A stretch of 64,000 nucleotides of DNA from Microcaldota archaeon (GTDB lineage: Archaea; Micrarchaeota; Micrarchaeia; Norongarragalinales; UBA8480), in NCBI GenBank assembly GCA_023247085.1, contig JAHFHC010000003.1, positions 7,800 to 71,799 on the forward strand, read 5' to 3'. Position 1 is the stretch's first letter; every line of letters begins with the position of its first letter. Positions 39,924-48,145 of this stretch are shown here, one piece after another. Made by a program: the position numbers and the translations under genes. The notes under the pieces are model-generated. The model did not search any database and was not told the DNA's origin. It worked only from the letters and a program-made list of their open reading frames with translations.

Positions 39924-40405
39924 ATTAGCTTATTGGAGTCGTAGGGGGTGACGTGCTGGCTTTTTTGAGTGCTTGTTTTTTTGAAATCGCTTTTCTTTCA
40001 TCGAAAGGACGCGAATCCGAATGATTTTATACCAAAGGCCGAAACACAATTGTTGAAGGCATAACCGCCTGTTAATGGGTTGGCTTGGATCACTCACAAA
40101 CACATTACTGTTTCCAGCACGCAACGCACTGTTTCTTTTCCTACGTTTCTTTTTCTATTAATGTGCTTTTCTAGCACCTCCTGTCAACTATTATTCAATT
40201 ATAGTATAAATAGTTGTCGTTTTCTAAACAAAGTAGTGACAAAAGTGAATGTTTTTGTTTAAAATAGGACAAATTTGTTTGCCTCTGCGTTTTTTGTTTA
40301 TTTTCGAAAGGTTTTTTAAGGCAAGTTGCGTTTAATTGTACGCTCGTTTTTAGCTAACTGCGATAATTCGTAGCAAATTTCAATTATTTATATTAAAATC
40401 GTCGG

Positions 40406-41116
40406 GTGTTTTTGCTGGTTTATTCTATTTCAGATGCTGTTAAAGAAGTGCTCGGTGAATTAACGTTTCTTAAATCGGGCATTGATAATGATTTACTGAA
40501 TTATTCTGCAGTTGCGCGATTTATTTCTCCAGTTGTTTCAACTAAGCTTGGTTACGAAGCTGGCTTAGAAGCAGTTGCTGTTGCTGTGCGCCGGTATGTT
40601 GAGTCTAATACTTCAAAAAACAATCAATCGGCTAAATTGCTTGAATCAGTGAAGAATGCTAAGATAATTCTGCGTAGTGATTTGTGTCTATTGGTTGTCA
40701 AGCAATGGCTAGATGTGAATTTTTTGCAAGAGGTAAATTCAGTTTTAGCGAATGTTGATTTTAGAGCTGGTGAAAAACTCTATGTGATCGTGCGCTCAAA
40801 TGACTTGGTGATTGTATGCAATTCTCGGTTTTTGCCTGTTTTTGAATCTAAGTTGCGTCTTCCAGCAAAGTTGTCAACGAGGTTGACTGACTTGTCCTTA
40901 ATAACTGTTAATCTTCAAGCAACTGCTTTTGAAATTCCCGGTCTCTTGCAATTTTTCAGCCAACAATTTGATGCAGCTGGAATAAATGTTGAAGAAGTGT
41001 TTTCAACTCGTGGCAAAATTACGTTTGTATTTGCCCAGCGAGATGCGGCTAGAGCTTACGAAAAGATAAGCGAATCAATCGAAGCAATTAAACTAATGCC
41101 TTTAAAGCAAAAGTGA
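40406..41116 (+). CDS. ACT-domain protein
   Basis: A 236-residue protein with a helical N-terminal half and two beta-alpha-beta units at the C-terminus resembling paired ACT domains of aspartokinase type: SLITVNLQATAFEIPGLLQF and FFSQQFDAAGINVEEVFSTR then KITFVFAQRDAARAYEKI. ACT domains bind amino acids. No enzyme domain is fused to it. The GTG at 40406 is a plausible start; TTTATATTA just upstream is a TATA-like element, which leaves the true start unsure. Confidence 0.7.
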   Translation: MFLLVYSISDAVKEVLGELTFLKSGIDNDLLNYSAVARFISPVVSTKLGYEAGLEAVAVAVRRYVESNTSKNNQSAKLLESVKNAKIILRSDLCLLVVKQWLDVNFLQEVNSVLANVDFRAGEKLYVIVRSNDLVIVCNSRFLPVFESKLRLPAKLSTRLTDLSLITVNLQATAFEIPGLLQFFSQQFDAAGINVEEVFSTRGKITFVFAQRDAARAYEKISESIEAIKLMPLKQK

Positions 41117-41213
41117 TAAACTCTGCTTGTTTTAAAACCGCTTTCGCCTTATCAATATTGGCATATCCTGTAGCTATGGTATGCTACAAAACGATTTGAA
41201 AAGGTGAGTGTTT

Positions 41214-41597
41214 ATGAACCCGAAACTAGCTGAAGTTGTTGCGTATTTGAAAAGAGGCAAGTCAAAGCCTGCAATTGCGCTAATTGAAAAACACGGATTG
41301 CACGAAAATGAAATTGCTGCGTATTTGAAAAGAGGCAAGTCAAAGCCTGCAATTGCGCTAATTGAAAAACACGGATTGCACGAAAAAGGGGCCGAACTTC
41401 TTGAGCGTGGAGGCTGGCCTGGCCCTGCTGGTGATCATTATCTACGCGCAGCAAACTTAGAGGCCAGTAAAGCAAAGATTGATCATGACAAATACCGGAG
41501 ATTGTTAGCTAAAGCCGGAACTGCATATACTAATGCTGGACTGGGCGGTCAGGCTGAAGATGTCGTAAAAAGGCTTAGAATTTTGGCTTCAAGGTGA
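41214..41597 (+). CDS. small helical protein with internal tandem duplication
   Basis: A 127-residue protein. A 26-residue unit, with AAYLKRGKSKPAIALIEKHG as its core, is repeated twice in tandem, followed by a helical region with alternating Ala (GDHYLRAANLEASKAK and AGTAYTNAGL), which looks like a TPR- or HEAT-type helical pair. The duplication is nearly perfect at DNA level, so recent. AGGTG at 41202-41206 supports the ATG at 41214. Its end overlaps the prenyl synthase start by 4 bases. Confidence 0.7.
   Translation: MNPKLAEVVAYLKRGKSKPAIALIEKHGLHENEIAAYLKRGKSKPAIALIEKHGLHEKGAELLERGGWPGPAGDHYLRAANLEASKAKIDHDKYRRLLAKAGTAYTNAGLGGQAEDVVKRLRILASR
41241..41386 (+). repeat. 68-bp perfect tandem repeat inside a coding region
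   Basis: Bases 41241-41308 and 41319-41386 are identical, with a 78-base period that keeps the reading frame (26 codons). Perfect identity at silent sites implies a very recent duplication or an assembly artefact. Confidence 0.9.
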
Positions 41598-42670
41598 ACT
41601 CAGTGGTTGTTGATATTAAGGGGTTTTTAGAAGGGCAAAGAGATGAAATCGACGCGAAAATAGAGAGTTTAATCCCAAAAAAGTTAACAAAAGCGAATAT
41701 TGAAAAAATATGCGGCAAGCCGCGTTATGCTTATGATGTTGAAACTGCTTCTAAAGCAGTGAATGAGCCGATTTGGGATTTACTTTCTCGCGGTGGAAAA
41801 CGTTGGCGGCCAGCGCTTTTCTTATTATCCCACGAGGCGTTTGGTGGCGATAGCAAAAAAGTTTTTGATTTTGTTGTAATTCCAGAAGTAGTTCATAATG
41901 GCACATTGATGGTTGACGATATTGAAGACAATTCAGATCTTAGGCGTGGTAAACCCTGCGTTCACAAAATTTACGGCGTTGATGTGGCAATTAATGCTGG
42001 TAATGCCATGTATTATCTTCCTCTGTTATCGCTGATGAGAGCCAAGGGAAAATTTCCTGACGCAATGTTGCTGCGTGCTTATGAAATCTATTCTCAGGAA
42101 ATGATACAGTTGTCTTATGGCCAAGGCATGGATATCTGGTGGCATAAAGGAGAAAAGTACAGCGTAAGTGAAGATGAATATTTGCAAATGTGCGCCTACA
42201 AGACTGGAACGCTTGCGCGAATGAGTGCAAAACTTGGTGCTTTGTTTGCAAATGCTTCTGAAAAAGAAATTGAGGCAATTGGGAAATTTGCCGAGAGCAT
42301 CGGCGTTGCTTTTCAAATTCAAGATGATATTTTGAACCTTGTAGGTGAACAGTTTTCAAAAGGCAAGGGTGTTGGTGAAGATATTCGTGAAGGCAAGCGT
42401 TCATTAATTATTATTCATTCGCTTAAACGTGCTGACAAAAAAGACGGTGATCGGCTACGTGCAATTTTACTATCGCGCCCAACTGACCAAAAAGTAGTTG
42501 ATGAGGCAATTGCAATTGTCAAGAAATATGATTCAATTCAATATTCCGCCACTCGTGCGAAAGAAATAGTTTACGATGCTTGGAAAGAATTAGCGCCTTT
42601 GCTTAAGCCATCAAAAGCAAAAGATACTTTGAAAGCTTTTGCTGATTATTTGGTTGAACGGAGCATTTGA
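41594..42670 (+). CDS. polyprenyl (geranylgeranyl) diphosphate synthase
   Basis: Builds C15-C20 isoprenoid diphosphates for archaeal lipids from IPP and allylic primers. The 358 residues have the first Asp-rich motif in LMVDDIEDNSDLRRG, a second Asp-rich motif FQIQDDILNLVG, and conserved GGKRWRPALFLLS near residue 60. The start GTG overlaps the preceding stop as GTGA. Product chain length cannot be read from the sequence alone. gltX follows 45 bases on. Confidence 0.92.
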   Translation: MNSVVVDIKGFLEGQRDEIDAKIESLIPKKLTKANIEKICGKPRYAYDVETASKAVNEPIWDLLSRGGKRWRPALFLLSHEAFGGDSKKVFDFVVIPEVVHNGTLMVDDIEDNSDLRRGKPCVHKIYGVDVAINAGNAMYYLPLLSLMRAKGKFPDAMLLRAYEIYSQEMIQLSYGQGMDIWWHKGEKYSVSEDEYLQMCAYKTGTLARMSAKLGALFANASEKEIEAIGKFAESIGVAFQIQDDILNLVGEQFSKGKGVGEDIREGKRSLIIIHSLKRADKKDGDRLRAILLSRPTDQKVVDEAIAIVKKYDSIQYSATRAKEIVYDAWKELAPLLKPSKAKDTLKAFADYLVERSI

Positions 42671-42714
42671 ATAAATTTGGATAATTGCGCTGTTTTTGTT
42701 GAGTTGATTTAATT

Positions 42715-44349
42715 ATGTCCGTTATTTTAGAAAAAGTTATTCGCAAACACGTTTTGAAAAACGCATTTGACTACGGGAAAGCACAAGCTGGCGGAGTTGT
42801 TGGAAAAGTAATTGCAGAAAACCCAGATGCAAAAAACGACATGAAAGTCACAATGCAACTTATTGGTAAAGTTGTAGCTGAAGTAAACAAGCTTTCAAAG
42901 TTAGAAATTGAAAAGCAAATGGATTCATTTACGTATGTTGAGAAAAAAGAAGAAGAGAAGCGAATTGTTTTTCCAAATGCAGAAGTTGGTAAGGTGATTG
43001 TGCGTTTACCTCCAGAGCCAAATGGCTATTCGCATATTGGGCATGCAAAGGCATTTTTCCTCTCGTGGACTGGCGCGCGCGAATATAGTGGAAAAGTTAT
43101 TTTGCGTTGGGATGACACTAACCCTGAGGCAGAGAAGCAAGAGTTTGTTGACGCGATTAAAGAGGGTATAACTTGGCTTGGAATAGATTGGGATGAAGAA
43201 GTTTATTGTTCGGATTGGATGCCGCGCTTGTATGAATTAAACGAAATGCTAATTGCGCAAGGCGATGCATATGTTTGTCAGTGTAGTCAAGATGCAATCG
43301 GCCAAGGCAGGGAAAAGAAAATCCGCTGCAAGTGTGTTGACTATTCACAAAAAGAACAGCTCGACAAATGGAAGGGGATGTTGGAGAAAAAAATAAAAAA
43401 AGGCGAGGCAGTTGTGCGATTAAAAGGGGACATGTCGAGCCTCAATACGGTTATGCGTGATCCAACTTTGTGGAGGATAATTGATTCGCCCCATTATAGG
43501 CAAGGAAAAAAGTATTGTGTTTGGCCCACTTATGACTTTCAAGGTTCAGTAATGGATTCGCTTCTTGGAGTGACTCATGCGCTTCGCAGCAAGGAATACG
43601 AGCTGCGTGACGAGCTTTACTTTTACTTACTTGACAAGCTAAACCTGCGTAAACCAACACTAATCACTATTTCTAGGTTGTCCCTTGCTAATACGCCGAT
43701 TTCAAAACGTTTACTTCGTCCACTTGTTGAAAGCGGTAAATTATGGGGGTGGGATGACCCTCGTTTGCCAACGCTTGCAGGCTTACGTCGGCGGGGCGTT
43801 ACGCCAAAGGCAATTAAAGATTTTGTACTGTCGTTTGGCATCAGCAAAGTTGAAAGTAACCCTTCGTGGGATAGACTGCTCTCGTCTAATAAAAAAGAAT
43901 TGCTTGATTCGCCACACTATTTTTTTGTTCCTGAACCAGTACAATTGAAAATTGGAAAAGAAACGATTTACATTCCAGCTTTTGATGCAGGTGAATTAAA
44001 AGTCGGGGAAGTTTTTCGGTTAAAGAATAGTTTCAATGTAAAAGTGAAAAAGAAAGATGCGAAAACTAGGGTGATTGACGGCGAAAACGTCGGCAATGCC
44101 TTACTAGGAGATACGAAAAAAGTACAGTGGGTAGGTGCAGATGGGATTAAGTGCACGCTTTATGTTCCTGGTTTGTTGTTCGATGACAAAGAATCGTTTA
44201 ATGAAAATAGTTTACAGGAAATAACTGGTTTATGTCAAAAAGAATGTGCGAGTTTGAAAGTAGGCGAAGTAGTGCAGTTCGAACGCGTTGGGTTTGCAAG
44301 GCTTGACAAGAAAACGAAAACAAAACTAGAATTTATTCAATCGACATAG
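42715..44349 (+). CDS. gltX: glutamyl-tRNA synthetase
   Basis: Charges tRNA-Glu (and tRNA-Gln if a GatDE-type amidotransferase is used). The 544 residues follow the archaeal type: RLPPEPNGYSHIGHAKAFFL (HIGH motif), RWDDTNPEAEKQEF, then ANTPISKR in place of KMSKS, and the all-beta anticodon-binding domain typical of archaeal and eukaryotic GluRS/GlnRS. The first 85 residues are the family's helical N-terminal part. Confidence 0.95.
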   Translation: MSVILEKVIRKHVLKNAFDYGKAQAGGVVGKVIAENPDAKNDMKVTMQLIGKVVAEVNKLSKLEIEKQMDSFTYVEKKEEEKRIVFPNAEVGKVIVRLPPEPNGYSHIGHAKAFFLSWTGAREYSGKVILRWDDTNPEAEKQEFVDAIKEGITWLGIDWDEEVYCSDWMPRLYELNEMLIAQGDAYVCQCSQDAIGQGREKKIRCKCVDYSQKEQLDKWKGMLEKKIKKGEAVVRLKGDMSSLNTVMRDPTLWRIIDSPHYRQGKKYCVWPTYDFQGSVMDSLLGVTHALRSKEYELRDELYFYLLDKLNLRKPTLITISRLSLANTPISKRLLRPLVESGKLWGWDDPRLPTLAGLRRRGVTPKAIKDFVLSFGISKVESNPSWDRLLSSNKKELLDSPHYFFVPEPVQLKIGKETIYIPAFDAGELKVGEVFRLKNSFNVKVKKKDAKTRVIDGENVGNALLGDTKKVQWVGADGIKCTLYVPGLLFDDKESFNENSLQEITGLCQKECASLKVGEVVQFERVGFARLDKKTKTKLEFIQST

Positions 44350-44359
44350 GGAAATCTAA

Positions 44360-44575
44360 ATGACTGTAATAAAATCTAAAACCCCGGGGTATTGGCTTTT
44401 GATAGCTAGTCCTGCTATACTTTTGGTAGCTGTAGTAGTAGCTTATGCTTATGTGATTTGGTTTAATAGTTTGAGTGCAGTTTTTAGAGTGTTAGCGCCG
44501 ATATTTGTGGTAATTCTTGGGTATGTTGGATACGTTGGAATAACCGTATTGTTGAAAAATGGTTTTCCAACTTAA
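44360..44575 (+). CDS. small two-helix membrane protein
   Basis: A 71-residue protein with two hydrophobic helices (about residues 12-32 and 40-62) and a short cytoplasmic Lys-bearing N-terminus. It follows gltX by 10 bases and may share its transcript. No family recognised. Confidence 0.6.
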   Translation: MTVIKSKTPGYWLLIASPAILLVAVVVAYAYVIWFNSLSAVFRVLAPIFVVILGYVGYVGITVLLKNGFPT

Positions 44576-44632
44576 AGCTAAGTTTTAGTCAAGCAATCGG
44601 CTAAAAAACTTTTTCTTCTTATATGTTATAAA

Positions 44633-46915
44633 ATGGTTTTCGATTTTGATTTAATTAAGTCATTTTACGCTTCTTTGCCCTCTAGAATCCAAGCCTGCAG
44701 AAAAGCAGTTGGCCGCCCGCTTACGTTAACTGAAAAAATACTTTATACTCATTTAGTTCAAGGCAACTGTACAACTGAATACGCGCGTCAAGTTGACTAT
44801 GTTGACTTTGCTCCTGACCGCGTTGCAATGCAAGATGCAACAGCACAAATGGCGCTCCTTCAATTCATGCAAGCCGGAAGAAAAAAAGTTGCGATTCCAA
44901 CAACCGTTCACTGTGATCATTTAATAGTTGCAAGTGAAGGTGGACAAAAGGACCTCTCTGCTGCGCTTGTAAAAAACAAAGAAGTGTTCGACTTTTTGTC
45001 GTCTGTTTCGAACAAGTATGGGATTGGCTTTTGGAAGCCGGGTGCTGGAATCATTCACCAAGTTATTTTAGAGAACTACGCGTTTCCTGGCGGTTTAATG
45101 ATTGGAACTGATTCGCACACTGTAAACGCAGGCGGTTTAGGAATGGTAGCCATAGGGGTAGGCGGTGCAGATGCGTGTGACGTAATGGCGGGTTTGCCGT
45201 GGGAGTTAAAATTTCCGAAACTAATTGGCATAAAATTAACTGGTAAATTAAGCGGTTGGGCTTCTGCAAAAGACGTTATTCTAAAAATTGCGAGCATACT
45301 TACAGTTAAAGGGGGAACTGATGCAATTCTTGAATATTTCGGCGACGGAGCAAACAGCGTTTCATGTACTGGCAAAGGGACAATCTGCAACATGGGTGCA
45401 GAGATTGGTGCAACAACGTCTCTTTTTGGTTATGATGAAAAAATGGCCGAGTATTTGCGCGGTACTGGAAGAAAAGAAATCGCAGACGCTGCGGATAGCG
45501 TTGCAGAGCACTTGGTCGCCGATGAAGATGTTTACAATAATCCAGAAAAGTATTTTGACCAAGTGATTGAAATCAATTTAAGTGAACTTGAACCACACAT
45601 TAATGGTCCATTTACTCCAGATCTAGCGTGGCCGGTTTCCAAATTTGCAGAAGCGGCAAAACAAAACAATTGGCCAGAGAAACTTGAAGTTGGGCTAATT
45701 GGCTCCTGTACTAATTCTTCTTACGAAGACATCACTAGATCAGCTTCAATTGCTAAAAGTGCAGCTGTAAATGGATTGCGATTCAAAAGCGAGTTTACAG
45801 TTACTCCGGGGTCAGAACAAATTCGTGCAACTGTACAGCGTGACGGGTACTTGCAGTGTTTTGAAGAAATTGGCGGGGTTGTACTTGCTAATGCTTGTGG
45901 CCCTTGCATTGGTCAATGGGCGCGGCATTCAAATGACCCGCAACGCAAGAATTCAATTATGACTAGCTTCAACCGGAATTTTGCAAAACGAAACGATGGC
46001 AACCCCAATACGCATGCATTTGTAGCTTCACCTGAAATCACAACTGCATTTGCAATAGCCGGAAAACTAACTTTCAATCCGCTTACTGACTATTTAGAAA
46101 ACGAGCGCGGTGAAAAAGTTAAACTTGCTGAGCCACAAGGGATTGAGTTCCCACCAAATGGATTTGCCACTGGAGAAGCTGGTTATCAACCCCCTGCAAG
46201 TGATGGTTCAATGATACAACTAGTTGTTTCTCCAACTTCGGATCGCTTGCAATTACTTGCTCCGTTTCCAGCTTGGCAAGGCAGTGACTTAGTTGGCTTA
46301 AAACTATTGATAAAAGTTAAAGGTAAATGCACGACTGACCACATTTCAATGGCAGGCTCATGGTTAAAGTACCGCGGGCATTTAGATAACATTTCCAACA
46401 ACTTGTTAATTGGCGCGGTTAATTCATTTAATGACAAAACCGACAACGTCAAAAATCAACTAGAGTCAACTGAGAATAATCCTGTTTACGAAAGTGTGCC
46501 GAAGGTTCAACGTGCTTACAAAGCAGCTGGAATTGGTTCACTTGTTGTAGGTGAAGAGAATTACGGTGAAGGTTCGTCGCGCGAACACGCTGCAATGGAG
46601 CCCAGGTTTTTAGGAGTAAAGGCAATTCTAGTAAAAAGCTTCGCGAGGATTCACGAAACTAATTTAAAGAAACAAGGGATGTTAGCCTTGACATTTGTCG
46701 ATAAGTCGGATTACAATAAAATACAAGAAGACGATGAAATTGACTTGATCGGTTTAACTGAATTCGCGCCCGGCAAGCCATTGCAAGCCGTTCTTCACCA
46801 CTCCGACGGCACAATTGAAACGTTTCCAGTTAATCACACTTATAACCCGCAGCAAATAGCGTGGTTCAAAGCAGGTGGGGCGTTGAACATAATCAGGCAA
46901 AATGCATGCGATTAA
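44633..46915 (+). CDS. acnA: aconitate hydratase (mitochondrial-type)
   Basis: Isomerises citrate and isocitrate with a [4Fe-4S] cluster. The 760 residues carry the three cluster ligands Cys359 ([11 protein letters not shown]), Cys422 and Cys425 ([10 protein letters not shown]), the substrate region [20 protein letters not shown], and a C-terminal swivel domain with [19 protein letters not shown]. Length and sequence follow the mitochondrial/mAcn branch rather than the leuC-like or AcnB types. No other TCA-cycle gene is in the window. Transfer from bacteria is plausible. Confidence 0.93.
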   Translation: MVFDFDLIKSFYASLPSRIQACRKAVGRPLTLTEKILYTHLVQGNCTTEYARQVDYVDFAPDRVAMQDATAQMALLQFMQAGRKKVAIPTTVHCDHLIVASEGGQKDLSAALVKNKEVFDFLSSVSNKYGIGFWKPGAGIIHQVILENYAFPGGLMIGTDSHTVNAGGLGMVAIGVGGADACDVMAGLPWELKFPKLIGIKLTGKLSGWASAKDVILKIASILTVKGGTDAILEYFGDGANSVSCTGKGTICNMGAEIGATTSLFGYDEKMAEYLRGTGRKEIADAADSVAEHLVADEDVYNNPEKYFDQVIEINLSELEPHINGPFTPDLAWPVSKFAEAAKQNNWPEKLEVGLIGSCTNSSYEDITRSASIAKSAAVNGLRFKSEFTVTPGSEQIRATVQRDGYLQCFEEIGGVVLANACGPCIGQWARHSNDPQRKNSIMTSFNRNFAKRNDGNPNTHAFVASPEITTAFAIAGKLTFNPLTDYLENERGEKVKLAEPQGIEFPPNGFATGEAGYQPPASDGSMIQLVVSPTSDRLQLLAPFPAWQGSDLVGLKLLIKVKGKCTTDHISMAGSWLKYRGHLDNISNNLLIGAVNSFNDKTDNVKNQLESTENNPVYESVPKVQRAYKAAGIGSLVVGEENYGEGSSREHAAMEPRFLGVKAILVKSFARIHETNLKKQGMLALTFVDKSDYNKIQEDDEIDLIGLTEFAPGKPLQAVLHHSDGTIETFPVNHTYNPQQIAWFKAGGALNIIRQNACD

Positions 46916-47074
46916 TTGCCGAATATTTTATTCAGTTACCTTCCGCATGTTATTTATACCTTCTTCTCACTATTTTGTAAGCAAAGCACAGGATTCTGTT
47001 TTCAGTTTTTCATGACTGTGTGTTTGTATGTTAATAAAAAACCAATGAGAGTAATTTGAGGTGTAGATTGTATT

Positions 47075-47452
47075 ATGGCTAAATCTTTTGTTAAATTCCA
47101 AACCCCTGCAGATGCACAAGCCAAGGCATTACAGGTAATTGAAGCTGCCAAAGCAGTGAATGCTTGTCGAAAAGGCACTAATGAAGCAACCAAGGCAATT
47201 GAACGCGGAGAAGCGAAGCTAGTTATAATCGCTGAAGATGTTGACCCAGAAGAAATCGTAATGCACTTACCTTCTATTTGTACTGAGCGAGCAATTGCTT
47301 TCCTCTATGTAGCTTCTAAAAAAGATTTAGGCAATGCCGCTGGATTAAAAGTAGGCACAGCTGCAGTTGCAGTTACTGCTGCTGGCAATGCTGAAAGCAC
47401 TTTGAAAGAGTTAACAACTAAATTTGCTCCTGGAAAAGTTGAAAAGAGTTGA
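47075..47452 (+). CDS. rpl7ae: ribosomal protein L7Ae
   Basis: Binds kink-turns in 23S rRNA and in box C/D and H/ACA RNAs and RNase P. The 125 residues include the family core RKGTNEATKAIERGEAKLVI, IAEDVDPEEIVMHLPSICTE and GNAAGLKVGTAAVAV. AGGTG at 47059-47063 is the Shine-Dalgarno. It heads an L7Ae-S28e-L24e operon conserved in archaea. Confidence 0.96.
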   Translation: MAKSFVKFQTPADAQAKALQVIEAAKAVNACRKGTNEATKAIERGEAKLVIIAEDVDPEEIVMHLPSICTERAIAFLYVASKKDLGNAAGLKVGTAAVAVTAAGNAESTLKELTTKFAPGKVEKS

Positions 47453-47462
47453 AAATCATTAA

Positions 47463-47930
47463 ATGATAACTGAAAATTCAGTAGTTACAAACCAAGAACC
47501 TCAAGATAGCCCTGCAGAGGCAAATTCAGTTGAAAAACCCCTTGAAAAGCCAACTGCACATAAAGTTGAAAAACCACAATCGCATAAAACGGATAAATCT
47601 GACAAGCCAGTTGCCAAAACCACTAGTGGCGACAAATCTGCTAATAAGTCTTCTGATTCACAAGCTCCACAGCCTCAAGCGCAGGCACCTGTTATTGAAA
47701 TTGAAGGGGTTGTATCGCAAGTTATTGAAATCGTTGGCAAAACTGGGGTTTTTGGTGAAGTTAATCAAGTGCTATGCAAAGTGCTTTCTGGCAGGGATAA
47801 AGGTCGAATTTTGCGCCGTAATGTCAAAGGGCCAGTTCGAGTAGATGATTATTTAGTGTTATCAGAAAGCGAACGTGAAGCGCGTCCGCTTAGACAAAAG
47901 AAAAAACCGCTTACTGCGACTAGCAGATAA
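47463..47930 (+). CDS. rps28e: ribosomal protein S28e with long N-terminal extension
   Basis: The last 75 residues are S28e: [40 protein letters not shown] and [19 protein letters not shown]. Archaeal S28e is normally about 70-80 residues; here 75 residues rich in Lys, Ser, Pro and Gln precede it. No internal start with a Shine-Dalgarno stands out, so the extension is probably translated. It lies between L7Ae and L24e as in other archaea. Confidence 0.92.
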   Translation: MITENSVVTNQEPQDSPAEANSVEKPLEKPTAHKVEKPQSHKTDKSDKPVAKTTSGDKSANKSSDSQAPQPQAQAPVIEIEGVVSQVIEIVGKTGVFGEVNQVLCKVLSGRDKGRILRRNVKGPVRVDDYLVLSESEREARPLRQKKKPLTATSR

Positions 47931-47956
47931 GTGATTTGAAGGCGAGATTGTTTAAT

Positions 47957-48121
47957 ATGGTAAAATGTTCATTTTGTTCAAACGAAACTGCAGTTGGGCG
48001 AGGTATTCGAATATTCAAGCGAGATGGCTCTTCTAACTTTTTTTGTTCAAAGAAATGTGAACGCAATTTCGATTTGAATCGCAAACCATCTAAACTAAAG
48101 TGGACAAATAAGTCTAAGTAA
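47957..48121 (+). CDS. rpl24e: ribosomal protein L24e
   Basis: A 54-residue zinc-finger protein of the large subunit: CSFCSNETAVGRGIRIFKRD with CSKKCERNF gives the C-x2-C...C-x3-C finger, and RKPSKLKWTNKSK is the usual end. I chose the ATG at 47957. It follows S28e closely and valS comes next. Confidence 0.94.
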   Translation: MVKCSFCSNETAVGRGIRIFKRDGSSNFFCSKKCERNFDLNRKPSKLKWTNKSK

Positions 48122-48145
48122 TTTTTGGGGCGTCTATTAATTCAA

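Noticed and set aside
39930-40124. 64-codon minus-strand frame downstream of rps2
   Set aside because: No protein-like pattern, no start signal, and it overlaps a degraded region; likely chance.
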